Positions 23,398-31,321 of a stretch of 63,016 nt of DNA are shown here, piece after piece (the stretch's first letter is position 1; each line of letters begins with the position of its first letter). The notes under the pieces were generated by a model that worked only from the letters and a program-made list of their open reading frames with translations, made no database searches and had not been told where the DNA came from. The DNA is from Gemmatimonadota bacterium. Its GTDB lineage: Bacteria > Gemmatimonadota > Gemmatimonadetes > Gemmatimonadales > GWC2-71-9. The DNA lies in contig QHTK01000071.1 of NCBI GenBank assembly GCA_003220795.1, forward strand, positions 1 through 63,016, read 5' to 3'. Position numbers and translations under genes: made by a program.

Positions 23398-24479
23398 TCG
23401 AGCCCGAGCCGCCGCCGCGCCTGCTCGCGGGAAATCACGTAGAGATGATCGAGCACCGTCCCCTGCGCCTCGCGGATGCCGAGCGCCGCGACGAGCTCGC
23501 GGTGCCGACCGCCGGAGAGCCCATCCGCGATGAGCGCGGCGCCTTGCGCGCCTTGCTTGGCCTGCGCGGCGAATCCTTCGAGCAGCCGCACCGGGGAGAT
23601 GCCTTCGAGCCGTTGCGTGATGGCCCGGCGCACCCCCTCCACCCGCGCGAGGCGTCCCGACAGCACGATCTCGCGCGGCGCCGGCACGCTGGCGCGCAGG
23701 AAGCGCACGGCTTTCACGGCGCTCTCGACGAAGGCCTCCAGGGCGACCCGCTCGCGGGGCGTCCGGGGGTTGCCGAGCGCGTCGGCGGACCCGGACCCGC
23801 CGTCCCACCCCGCGACCGCCGCTGCGCCGCCGCCGAACAGCAGCGACTTGGGTACGGAGCCGGCGAGAAAGGCGACTTCCCCGTCGAGCGCGCCGGACGC
23901 GCGGAAGCCCAGCGGCCCGGCCGATCCTCCGACGCCGTCCACGATCTGTCCCTCAGCCACGGCGAGCGCCGCCGTGAACGCGCCCCCGAGCTCGAGCAAC
24001 ATGAGCGACACGTCGCGCAGCGACCGGCCGCTGCGGCGCGACTGCTCGTCGATGGCCAGCGCCGCGGCGCAGACCTTGTCGGCCGTGCCCATGTCCACCC
24101 GATTCACCTTGCGATGCGCCGGCACCGAGGACAGGTGGATCACGCCCGGCGTGAAGAAGACGGGGAGCGTCGACCTGCCGAGCTCCCGGGCCAGGGCCCG
24201 CAGCCCGCCGATCCCCCCGGGCTCGCCCTCGGCGGCAAGGAAGGCGAGCCGCAGGTCCTCCTCGGTCGCTTGCTGCGCGCGGGTGAGCGGGAGACCGTAG
24301 CCGGACGGGCCGGCGATGCAGTCGAGCGGCCCCGCCCCCGCCAACAGACCCACGAAGCCGGCGGGGTCCCCGAGCGCCTCCGCGGTGGGGATGGAGCGGT
24401 CCAGGAATACTCGCCCATGCTCGAGCCCGCACAGGTCGATGGTGAGCGTCCCGGGGTCGATCCCGATCACACGGGTCAC
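23394..24479 (-). CDS. DUF1464 family protein (ASKHA fold) of the C1 cluster
   Basis: The 361-residue protein has an N-terminal phosphate-binding motif RVIGIDPGTLTIDLCGLE and later EIVLSGRLARVEGV, typical of the actin/hexokinase (ASKHA) superfamily. It matches DUF1464, found in archaea and in methylotrophs with H4MPT. It has no assigned reaction that I know; a kinase or ATP-dependent activase for cofactor synthesis or enzyme maturation is possible. The GTG at 24479 lies 5 bases after the mtdB stop, and the stop overlaps the ATP-grasp gene. Confidence 0.8.
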   Translation of the reverse strand: MTRVIGIDPGTLTIDLCGLEHGRVFLDRSIPTAEALGDPAGFVGLLAGAGPLDCIAGPSGYGLPLTRAQQATEEDLRLAFLAAEGEPGGIGGLRALARELGRSTLPVFFTPGVIHLSSVPAHRKVNRVDMGTADKVCAAALAIDEQSRRSGRSLRDVSLMLLELGGAFTAALAVAEGQIVDGVGGSAGPLGFRASGALDGEVAFLAGSVPKSLLFGGGAAAVAGWDGGSGSADALGNPRTPRERVALEAFVESAVKAVRFLRASVPAPREIVLSGRLARVEGVRRAITQRLEGISPVRLLEGFAAQAKQGAQGAALIADGLSGGRHRELVAALGIREAQGTVLDHLYVISREQARRRLGLE

Positions 24480-24484
24480 GCGCC

Positions 24485-25357
24485 CTACTTGGGCTTCGCG
24501 CTCAACTCCCGCGCGACGTCGGCGATCGTCTCGGCGTCCAGCACGAGGTCGTTGCGCTCGAACAGGCGCGCGATGCACGTCTTGTGCAGCTTCATCTTCA
24601 GGTTGCCGATGGCGAGCGCCCCGAAACACCGCACGCCGTCCTTCGTGACGCCGTCATCCATCACGTCGACGCCTTCGATCCCGAGCGGGGGGACGGCGTT
24701 CACGTCGGCGACCACCTTGAGGCCGGGCTGGTTGGCCCACGCCTGCTTGGGAACCAGCATGACGCCGGCCGGGCCCGCATTGAGCAGCAAGGTGGCGCGC
24801 TCGCAGGCGCGGCTCGCCTGGCCCGCATCCGACATCGTAATCGCCTGCACCGTCCCGCCGAAGCGCTTCACCACCAGCTCGCGCGCCCGCTCACCCGCCT
24901 CGGGCTTACGGGACGTGATGACCACCTCCGCTCCCGCTCGCGCGAACAGCCCCGCCGCCCGGATCCCCACCGGTCCGGTCCCGGCGACGATGAGGACGCG
25001 CTGGCCGCGCACGTCGCCCGCGGCCTGGACCATCTTCTCCACCGCCGCCACGGCCGTCGTGTTGGAGCCATTCGAGTCCAGCATGAGCGAGACGCGGAAC
25101 GGGCCGAAGAATGCCTGCTGCGCCGCGGCGAGGAGCCGCTCTCCCGCCGCCATGTCCGCCCCGCCGATGAACGTGGCCGTGTCTTTCAGGTCTTTCGGTC
25201 CACGCGTGAAGATGCAGCCGTGCATCAGGTCGCGGGCGTCCGCCTCGACGATGCCCCCGTAGCTCATCACCTCGTCGGCGCCGCCGTCGTACGCCACTAC
25301 CCGGTCGAACACGCTCGGCAGCCGCGAGCTGTCGAGCTGCAGCAGAAGCTTGCGCAT
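24485..25357 (-). CDS. mtdB: NAD(P)-dependent methylene-H4MPT dehydrogenase
   Basis: The 290-residue protein matches MtdB, which oxidises methylene-H4MPT to methenyl-H4MPT. The N-terminal substrate domain contains LMLDSNGSNTTAVAAVEK (about 90-110), and the Rossmann nucleotide-binding loop is VAGTGPVGIRAAGLFAR near residue 125, followed by SRKPE. Together with Fae, Mch and Fhc it completes formaldehyde oxidation to formate. The ATG at 25357 lies about 100 bases downstream of fae, past a GC-rich hairpin. The strand just after the start (LLLQLDSSRLPSVFDRVVAYDGGADEVM) is characteristic of this family rather than of folate MtdA alone, so MtdB is preferred. Confidence 0.93.
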   Translation of the reverse strand: MRKLLLQLDSSRLPSVFDRVVAYDGGADEVMSYGGIVEADARDLMHGCIFTRGPKDLKDTATFIGGADMAAGERLLAAAQQAFFGPFRVSLMLDSNGSNTTAVAAVEKMVQAAGDVRGQRVLIVAGTGPVGIRAAGLFARAGAEVVITSRKPEAGERARELVVKRFGGTVQAITMSDAGQASRACERATLLLNAGPAGVMLVPKQAWANQPGLKVVADVNAVPPLGIEGVDVMDDGVTKDGVRCFGALAIGNLKMKLHKTCIARLFERNDLVLDAETIADVARELSAKPK

Positions 25358-25400
25358 CAGGGGTCGGGCTCCAAGGCTCGGACAGGGAGAAAACGGTCGA

Positions 25401-25422
25401 GGGGCGGCAACGCCACCGCCCC
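25401..25422 (-). terminator. Hairpin between fae and mtdB
   Basis: The arms GGGGCGG (25401-25407) and CCGCCCC (25416-25422) form a 7-bp GC stem. On the minus strand a short GTTTTC follows, so it could act as a partial terminator after the presumably abundant fae message. A second palindrome, CCGGCGATCGCCGG, lies closer to the fae stop at 25437-25450. Confidence 0.5.
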
Positions 25423-25454
25423 CCGGACCTGAGCTTCCGGCGATCGCCGGGGCG

Positions 25455-25970
25455 TCAGCTCTTGTCGGCTCCGCCCGCGAACGGGTGGGTGGCGGTCTTG
25501 GCGCCCGAGATGACCGCGTCGACCCGAGGCTGGCCCTTCAGGGCCCGCTCGATCGATTCCTTCACCGCCCGGTAGTTGAAGTCGAAGATCTTCTTGTCGT
25601 TCTTCGCCTGCCAGTGGATGAAGACGCCCACCAGGATGCAGTAGTCGTCCACCTTGTCGCGCGGGATCACGCCCGACGACACGCTGTCGACCACCGCGCG
25701 CGCGACCGCCGCCTGCGCCGGGCCGAACATCTGAACGGCCTGCGTGGCGTTCTTGAGGGTGACCTTGTTGAAGAGGAGCGTGTCCGGCTTGGCCGGCAGG
25801 TTGGGCGTGACGACGGCGAGCAGCTTGGTGAAACCGTCGGTGTTGTTGGACAACGTGTTGACGAATGCCTGCCCCGCATGGCCCGACTTCGACCCGATGA
25901 TCAGATCGATGTGGGCGACCTCATTCCCGTCCCCTACCAGCGACTCGCCGATGAAGAAATCCGCTGCCAT
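25455..25970 (-). CDS. fae: Formaldehyde-activating enzyme
   Basis: The 171-residue protein condenses formaldehyde with H4MPT to methylene-H4MPT and so detoxifies the product of methanol oxidation. The conserved N-terminus [21 protein letters not shown] is present, and H30 in [10 protein letters not shown] is the family catalytic histidine. The end of the protein, [17 protein letters not shown], is typical. A strong GGGAGGT site precedes the ATG at 25970. It heads the C1 operon, followed by mtdB and the fhc and mch genes. The 217 bases upstream hold an inverted repeat and a lone TTGACA (26147-26142) without a convincing -10 box. Confidence 0.97.
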   Translation of the reverse strand: MAADFFIGESLVGDGNEVAHIDLIIGSKSGHAGQAFVNTLSNNTDGFTKLLAVVTPNLPAKPDTLLFNKVTLKNATQAVQMFGPAQAAVARAVVDSVSSGVIPRDKVDDYCILVGVFIHWQAKNDKKIFDFNYRAVKESIERALKGQPRVDAVISGAKTATHPFAGGADKS

Positions 25971-26082
25971 AACGACCTCCCGATCCGGATGGGTGCACGA
26001 AAGTTCTGCTGCCGGTGTCACGAATGCGGCGTTGAGAGCGGCGTGGCTGAGGGGCCAGAGGACCACGCGGTCCCGACTTTGC

Positions 26083-26122
26083 GGGTAGCTCCTTACGGAA
26101 CCGTATCGATGGGGAGCTAACC
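26083..26122 (-). promoter_or_regulatory. Inverted repeat in the fae leader region
   Basis: GGGTAGCTCC (26083-26092) and GGAGCTAACC (26113-26122) pair over 10 bases with one mismatch, around a centre that itself contains an ACG-GTTC-CGT stem. It lies about 115 bases upstream of the fae start. It may be an operator for fae or an RNA hairpin in its leader. Confidence 0.45.
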
Positions 26123-26186
26123 TGCCCGCGGGGTAGAGCGGTGTCAAGACCGTGCCGGAAGCCGGGCATTGGAACGTTTTCGGGCG

Positions 26187-26387
26187 CTACTCGGGTGCCG
26201 CCCCGCCCGTCGCCACCCGCCACACCTCGTCGGCGAGCCACTCGAGCCGCTGCTGGGAGTAATCGAGCTCCGTGGGGGTCATCTGTTTGGCGCGCCGCGC
26301 GATCTCGCGCGAGTGGACGAGCAGCTCGTCCAGCACTTCCCGCAGCGGCCGGTTGCTGCGCCGCTCCGCCTTCGGGCGCGGGCTCAC
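26187..26387 (-). CDS. Small hypothetical protein, 66 residues
   Basis: A basic N-terminus (SPRPKAERRSNRPLR) leads into an amphipathic helical stretch, REVLDELLVHSREIARRAKQMTP, with further helix to the end. There is no signal peptide or membrane segment. The GTG at 26387 overlaps the stop of the upstream metalloprotease-like gene as GTGA, and the codon usage is GC3-rich, which supports a real gene. It may form a helical hairpin or dimer. Function unknown. Confidence 0.6.
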   Translation of the reverse strand: MSPRPKAERRSNRPLREVLDELLVHSREIARRAKQMTPTELDYSQQRLEWLADEVWRVATGGAAPE

Positions 26388-27328
26388 GCGGTCTGGATCC
26401 CGAGCGCGCGGTCGTCCGCCTTGCGGAACTCCTGCGCCGCGGCGCGCAGCGTCGAGGCGATGCCCCGCTCGGCGAGGTAGTTCTCCACCAGGCGAAAGCC
26501 GAGGTAATACCCGGCCCGCTCCGGCAGCACCTTCCCGCCCATCAGCCGGGCCGCCGGCGTCATCCCGCCCGATAGGAAACGCAGCCGCAACCCCAGCCCG
26601 CTCTGGTCGAGCACGGGGGCACTGACCCGGCGGAGGAAGGCGTCGAGCTCCCGGATGCGCCGGTACTGTCGGCGCGTATACCCGAAGTACTCCCACGGCT
26701 CGAGCCCCGGGGCGACCGCCTGCGCCGCGGCGACGGCCGCGCCTTCGTTGACCAGCAGCTCTCGCAAGCTGGCTCGGCTCCCCGTGTCCCAGTAGTCGTA
26801 GTGGCCCCGCAGGTCGGCGACCAGCCGCCGCAGGTCGGCCCGGCTGGTGGGCGATGTGTACCGCACGGCGTGCGCCGTCTCGTGCGCGACCCACAGGGGC
26901 AGGAGATGCGGGGCGAGCCCCATGCCGTACGTCTGCGGGTTCGCCCGGCCCGTGAAGTGCTCGAGGCACAGGAATGCGATGCCCCGTCCGCCCACCACCA
27001 GCTCGCCGGCGTTCGCCGCGCCCACGCCGACCATCAGGTAGAGGTCCACGGGACAGTCCGCCTCGAACCGCTCGAGCGCGCGCTGCAACGCGTCCTCCGC
27101 GATCGACACGACGTCGACATCCGCGAGCAGCCGCTTCAGATCCGCACGGTCCGCCCCCAGCGCCGCCGCGATCACCTGCTCGGCGTGCGGTGACCCGGGG
27201 TCGAGCACGTAGTTGTGCCAGTAGCTCGCGAGGACCGGCCGGTGCCGGTCGAGGTACTCGTGGTATGCCGCGGCGGGATCGGGCGCGGCCAGGACCGCCA
27301 GGAATTCCGGGACGAGGTTGACGAGCAT
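26384..27328 (-). CDS. DUF2268-like putative zinc metalloprotease
   Basis: The 314-residue protein contains a gluzincin-type motif H149-E-T-A-H153 in PLWVAHETAHAVRY, and a later candidate glutamate ligand in LLVNEGAAVAAAQ. It resembles DUF2268 predicted Zn-dependent proteases, but only moderately. No signal peptide is evident, so it is probably cytoplasmic. The ATG at 27328 has a poor ribosome site. Its stop overlaps the 66-residue gene start, so the two are probably translationally coupled. The substrate is unknown. Confidence 0.75.
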   Translation of the reverse strand: MLVNLVPEFLAVLAAPDPAAAYHEYLDRHRPVLASYWHNYVLDPGSPHAEQVIAAALGADRADLKRLLADVDVVSIAEDALQRALERFEADCPVDLYLMVGVGAANAGELVVGGRGIAFLCLEHFTGRANPQTYGMGLAPHLLPLWVAHETAHAVRYTSPTSRADLRRLVADLRGHYDYWDTGSRASLRELLVNEGAAVAAAQAVAPGLEPWEYFGYTRRQYRRIRELDAFLRRVSAPVLDQSGLGLRLRFLSGGMTPAARLMGGKVLPERAGYYLGFRLVENYLAERGIASTLRAAAQEFRKADDRALGIQTA

Positions 27329-27378
27329 GGAGCGGCCGGCCCCAATTTGGGAAGCCGCCCCGCGGGAGACAAGCGTGC

Positions 27379-27453
27379 TCAGCGGACCGTGAGCTCGACC
27401 GCCACCGAATCCGACTTGACATTTCGCATGACGTCGATCACGCCCAGCGACAC
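27379..27453 (-). pseudogene. Possible relic of a DUF59/Mrp-type N-terminal domain
   Basis: Just after the rhomboid stop the minus strand reads a 24-codon frame from GTG 27453 to TGA 27379, giving VSLGVIDVMRNVKSDSVAVE followed by LTVR. Mrp/MIP18 (DUF59) domains have a similar VSLGxVxDV...VxVELT core. Third codon positions are about 88% G or C, like real genes here. A full domain has about 80-100 residues, so this would be a fragment. The match is short and could be chance. Confidence 0.3.
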
Positions 27454-27459
27454 CGGCCC

Positions 27460-28287
27460 TCAGGCCTTGTCGCGCATCTTCCGGCTCATGTCGGCGAGGA
27501 ATTTCCGTTCGGCGGGGGTGAGGCTTTCGATACCACGCGCCGAGATCTTGTCGAGCACGCGGTCGATCTCCGCCTGTGCCGCATCGCGCGGTGGGCGACG
27601 TGGCTTGAGGCCGGCGTCTCCGGCCCGGGCGACCCGGCCCGGATGGACCAGCACGCTCGGTTGCGCCGCGCGCCGCAGATGCCGCTCGGCGCGCGCGAGC
27701 CGCCAGTCGGCGACCTTCAAATAGAGAAACCCCGCCCCGAAGCCGCCGAGATGGGCCAGGTGCGACACCTTGTCGATCGGCGGAAAGATGGCCAACGCCA
27801 ACGAGACCGCGACGGCAAAGGTGACGAGCCATTTGGCGGGGATCGGCTCGGGCAGCGGGAACACGTAGATCGGCCGGTCCGGCGCGGCCCACGCGAACGC
27901 CAGCAGCACACCGTACACTGCGGCCGACGCCCCGATCACCAGCTCGACCGGGCGGAACTGCATCAGCACGAACGACAATACGGCGCCGCCGAGGCCGCAC
28001 AGCAGGTAGTACCCGAGGAACGGGCCGCCCCCCATCCGCTCTTCCACCTCCGGCCCGAACACGTACAACGCGAGCAGGTTGAACGCCAGGTGCAGCGGCC
28101 CGCCGTGCAGGAACATGTACGTGAGGAACGTCCAGGGCTGCGCCAGGGCGCGCAGCGGCACGAACCCGAACGTGGTGAGGAAGCGCGGGTCGACGAAGAT
28201 CGTCATCTGAAAGAGAAAGACGACCAGATTGGCGACGAACAGCCGTCGCACCCAGGGAGTCATGCCGAACATTCGCTGCGGGCCCAT
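27460..28287 (-). CDS. Rhomboid family intramembrane serine protease
   Basis: The 275-residue protein has six predicted membrane helices and the rhomboid dyad: S121 in GASAAVYG and H179 in SHLAHLGGFGAG. HGGPLHLAFN in the L1/TM2 region (61-70) also fits. The cytoplasmic C-terminal tail (about 195-275) is basic and ends with a small helical motif, ISARGIESLTPAERKFLADMSR, common in rhomboids of this type. It cleaves membrane proteins within the bilayer; substrates are unknown. The ATG at 28287 follows GAGGGTAG; a second in-frame ATG is at 28263. Confidence 0.93.
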   Translation of the reverse strand: MGPQRMFGMTPWVRRLFVANLVVFLFQMTIFVDPRFLTTFGFVPLRALAQPWTFLTYMFLHGGPLHLAFNLLALYVFGPEVEERMGGGPFLGYYLLCGLGGAVLSFVLMQFRPVELVIGASAAVYGVLLAFAWAAPDRPIYVFPLPEPIPAKWLVTFAVAVSLALAIFPPIDKVSHLAHLGGFGAGFLYLKVADWRLARAERHLRRAAQPSVLVHPGRVARAGDAGLKPRRPPRDAAQAEIDRVLDKISARGIESLTPAERKFLADMSRKMRDKA

Positions 28288-28309
28288 CTACCCTCGGCGC
28301 CTCTCGCGT

Positions 28310-29338
28310 CTAGCTTGTTATTCCCCCGCGCCCACTCCCCGGGTTCCCCGCCAACCGGCAGATACGCTCGCACAATTCGGCAAACTCGATCCCGGCGGCC
28401 CGTGCGGCCTGCGGGAGCAGGCTCGTCCCCGTCATTCCGGGGAGGGTGTTCGCCTCCAAGCAAAAGATGTCCCCGTCCGCCGTCAACCGGAAGTCAACCC
28501 GCGAGTATCCCCCGAGCTTGAGCGAGCGGTGCGCCGCCAGCGCGAGCTCCTGCAGCTGGCGCGCCGGCTTCGGATCGAGCTTCGCCGGGAAGATCTCCTC
28601 CGACATCCCGGGCGTGTACTTGCACTCGTAGTCGAACAGCTCGTGCTTGGGGATGATCTCCCCCACCGGCAGGGGCACCTCGCCGAGCACGCCCACCGTG
28701 AGCTCCCGTCCCGCGATGAACTGCTCGACCATCACCTCGGCGTCGTAGCTGCGCGCCGCCTCCACGGCGGCGTCCAGGCTCTTGGCGTTCCTGACGAGCG
28801 TCATTCCCACGGACGAGCCCATCCGCGAGGGTTTGACGATCACCGGCCACCCCAACGCCGTGGTCACGTCCTCGGCGGCGACCGGGGTCATGAACCAGGC
28901 GGGCACCGGCACGCCGGCAGCCCGGAACAAGCGCTTGGACAGGTCCTTGTCCATCGCCAGGGCGCTGGCGAGCGCCCCGCTCCCGGTGTACGGCACGCCG
29001 ATCACGTCCAGGATCGCCTGGAGCGTGCCCCCCTCACCCCGACCCGCGTGGAGGCAGAGGAACAGCACGTCCGCCCCCGTCACCTCGGGGCTAGCCGCGA
29101 GGCCGTTGGACAGAAACGCCCGCTCCCGCTCGTCGAGCTCGGGCACCGGCGGCGGCTCCCGGCCCACCGCGCTGGTCAAGAGGCGCGCCTCGTCGGTGCG
29201 TGTGAGGGGCCCCGAGGCGGTGTCGACCACTGCGACGGCGTGGCCCCGCTGTCGCAGGGCCGCGACGATCTGGGCGGCACCCGCGAACGCGACGGCGCGC
29301 TCCGCGGTCGCGCCGCCCGTGAGCACGGTGACCCGCAT
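28310..29338 (-). CDS. ddl: D-alanine--D-alanine ligase
   Basis: The 342-residue ATP-grasp enzyme joins two D-alanines for peptidoglycan. Visible are the N-terminal LTGGATAER, LCLHAGRGEGG near residue 94 (usual LHGxxGED, here altered to HAGRGEGG), the glycine-rich loop VIVKPSRMGSSVGM near residue 167, GYSRVDFRL near residue 276 and CLEANTLPGMT near residue 295. The ATG at 29338 shares one base with the stop of the cystathionine synthase gene. It is cytoplasmic. The altered HGxxGED region is slightly unusual for Ddl. Confidence 0.93.
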   Translation of the reverse strand: MRVTVLTGGATAERAVAFAGAAQIVAALRQRGHAVAVVDTASGPLTRTDEARLLTSAVGREPPPVPELDERERAFLSNGLAASPEVTGADVLFLCLHAGRGEGGTLQAILDVIGVPYTGSGALASALAMDKDLSKRLFRAAGVPVPAWFMTPVAAEDVTTALGWPVIVKPSRMGSSVGMTLVRNAKSLDAAVEAARSYDAEVMVEQFIAGRELTVGVLGEVPLPVGEIIPKHELFDYECKYTPGMSEEIFPAKLDPKPARQLQELALAAHRSLKLGGYSRVDFRLTADGDIFCLEANTLPGMTGTSLLPQAARAAGIEFAELCERICRLAGNPGSGRGGITS

Positions 29339-30723
29339 CAGCGGATGCCGGCCAGCTGATGGAGCACGTCGTAGCGCGTGACGATGCCGGCGATCTTGCC
29401 GTCGCGCCGCACCAGGGCCGCCGGTGTCTCACGCGACAGCAGCGCGGTGAGGCGTTCGACGGGTAGATCCGCGTCCACGACGGGGAATGGCCCGTCCATC
29501 ACCTCCTGGACGGCCTGGTCGAGCGTGGCGGGCTGTTCCAGCGCCTTGGCCATGAGCGCCGGCTCGGACACCGCGCCCACGCCGTCGCCGCCGTCGAGCA
29601 CCGGGAGCTGGGACACATTGTACGTGCTCATGAGATTGAGCGCCTGACGCACCGTGGTCGTCGGCGCGACGGAGATGAGGGGCGGTGCTCCAGAGTTCTT
29701 CGCCTCGAGCACGCGCGCCACCGTGACGCGCTCGGTCTCGAGGATCTGATTCTCCCGCAGCCATTCGTCGTTGTAGACCTTGGAGAGGTAGCGCTCACCG
29801 GTGTCGCACAGCACCGTGACGACGAGCGCCTGCGGATCATCCACGCGCCGCGCCACCTCGAGCGCCGCGACGAGGTTCACGCCGGTCGACCCGCCGCAGA
29901 ACAGCCCCTCTTCCTTGGCGAGCCGGCGGACCGAGAGGATGGCGTCCTTGTCGGGCACCGTGATCCACTCGTCGATCACGTCCCAGTGCAGCGACGTCGG
30001 GATCTTGTCGCCGCCGATCCCCTCGACCTTGTACGGGTGCCCCTCGGTCTTCTGGCGCGTGCGCGCGTACTCCGTGTAGATCGAGCCCAGCGGGTCGCCC
30101 GCCACGACCCAGACTTTCGGATTCCGCTCCTTGAGAAAGCGGCCCGCCCCGCTCACGGTCCCGCCCGTGCCCGGCGCGCAGACGAAATGGGTGATCTTGC
30201 CGGCGGTCTGCTGCCAGATTTCCGGTCCCGTCGTGCGGTAATGGACCTCCGGGTTCACGGGGTTGTAGTGCTGATCGGCGAAGATCGCGTTGGGATGGGC
30301 GGCGGCGATGGCGCGGCCCTTCATGATGTAGTTCTCGGGGTGATCGGGCGGCACCGCCGTCGGCGTGATGATGACCTCGGCCCCGAGGGCGCGCAGCAGG
30401 CGGGCTTTCTCTTGCGACATCTTGTCCGGCATCGTGAAGATGCAGCGGTAGCCCTTCACCGCGGCCGCGAGCGCGAGCCCCACGCCCGTGTTCCCCGACG
30501 TCGCTTCGACGATCAACCCGCCGGGCCGGAGCCGACCCTCACGCTCCGCCGCCTCGATCATGGCGAGGCCGATGCGGTCCTTCACCGAGCCCCCCGGGTT
30601 GAAGAACTCCGCCTTGGCGTACAGCGGCGTGCGGATACCCTGCGTCAGCTTGTTGAGGCGGATCAACGGCGTCCAGCCGATCGTCTCGAGGACGTTAGCG
30701 TACGGCTCAGTGTGCGCCGGCAC
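29338..30723 (-). CDS. Cystathionine beta-synthase with C-terminal CBS pair
   Basis: The 461-residue PLP enzyme makes cystathionine from serine and homocysteine (or acts in cysteine synthesis). The PLP lysine is K48 in NPGGSVKDR, the phosphate-cupping loop is SGNTGVGLA near residue 78, and GTGGTVSGAGRFLKE near residue 170 also belongs to the fold. Two CBS domains follow (about 335-461), as in regulated cystathionine synthases. The GTG at 30723 overlaps the preceding TonB-domain gene by 17 bp. Cysteine synthase cannot be excluded, but the CBS pair favours this call. Confidence 0.92.
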   Translation of the reverse strand: MPAHTEPYANVLETIGWTPLIRLNKLTQGIRTPLYAKAEFFNPGGSVKDRIGLAMIEAAEREGRLRPGGLIVEATSGNTGVGLALAAAVKGYRCIFTMPDKMSQEKARLLRALGAEVIITPTAVPPDHPENYIMKGRAIAAAHPNAIFADQHYNPVNPEVHYRTTGPEIWQQTAGKITHFVCAPGTGGTVSGAGRFLKERNPKVWVVAGDPLGSIYTEYARTRQKTEGHPYKVEGIGGDKIPTSLHWDVIDEWITVPDKDAILSVRRLAKEEGLFCGGSTGVNLVAALEVARRVDDPQALVVTVLCDTGERYLSKVYNDEWLRENQILETERVTVARVLEAKNSGAPPLISVAPTTTVRQALNLMSTYNVSQLPVLDGGDGVGAVSEPALMAKALEQPATLDQAVQEVMDGPFPVVDADLPVERLTALLSRETPAALVRRDGKIAGIVTRYDVLHQLAGIR

Positions 30724-31321
30724 CGCTATCCGCTTTCGCCTTGCTCGTGTCTCGTCGCACGCCGCTCGTATCACGCGGCGCCGCGATGGTGTCGCGCAGC
30801 ACGCCGGCGCTGTCCGGTCGAGCGCGGGGGGGAATCGGGGGAAACATGACTGGTGGCGGGCGCGGGGTCGGACGCCGGGCGCCGCTCGTATCCGGTTTCG
30901 CCTTCCCGGCTGTGCCGCCGCTCGCGGGGCGGCGGAACTCGATCGGCTGCAGAAAGGCCGTCGCGACGGCGAGCCCACGCCGGCGAGCCGGGGCGAAACG
31001 CAGCTTCCTCGCGCCTGCGAGCGCCGCCGAATCGAGCCCCGAATAGCCGCTCGACTCGGCGACCTTGCTCGACTCCGGTGCGAGCCGGCCTACCGAGTCG
31101 ACGAACAGGCGGAGCACCACATCGCCTTCGACTTTCTGGTCGTACAGCCGCGGCGGATACTGGATCGGCGAGTCCGGGTTGATCGGGACCGGCGGCTCCT
31201 GGTCCGGGGGCGTGGCGGCCGCTCCCCCGCCGGTCGCGGCCTCCTCCGGCGGAGGTGCCGGCTTGCCACAGCCGGCGGCGGCGAGCCCGACCGCGCCCAC
31301 GAGCGCGAGCCAGCTTCTCAT
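30707..31321 (-). CDS. TonB C-terminal-domain lipoprotein
   Basis: The 204-residue protein has a lipoprotein signal with lipobox LAAAGC (Cys18) and a Pro/Ala-rich linker. A TonB C-terminal fold follows: YPPRLYDQKVEGDVVLRLFV, VDSVGRL, SGLDSAALAGARKLRFAPA. A charged Pro/Asp/Thr-rich tail of about 65 residues has PDTSGxRR repeats. Unlike TonB there is no cytoplasmic-membrane anchor helix, so it may link the outer membrane or act as a periplasmic adaptor. The ATG at 31321 overlaps the mutS stop and has a strong GAGGAGG site. Confidence 0.85.
   Translation of the reverse strand: MRSWLALVGAVGLAAAGCGKPAPPPEEAATGGGAAATPPDQEPPVPINPDSPIQYPPRLYDQKVEGDVVLRLFVDSVGRLAPESSKVAESSGYSGLDSAALAGARKLRFAPARRRGLAVATAFLQPIEFRRPASGGTAGKAKPDTSGARRPTPRPPPVMFPPIPPRARPDSAGVLRDTIAAPRDTSGVRRDTSKAKADSGAGAH

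Noticed and set aside
26142..26147. TTGACA upstream of fae as a promoter
   Set aside because: At spacings of 16-19 bases the -10 candidates (such as CAGGTT) match poorly, so only the hexamer can be noted.
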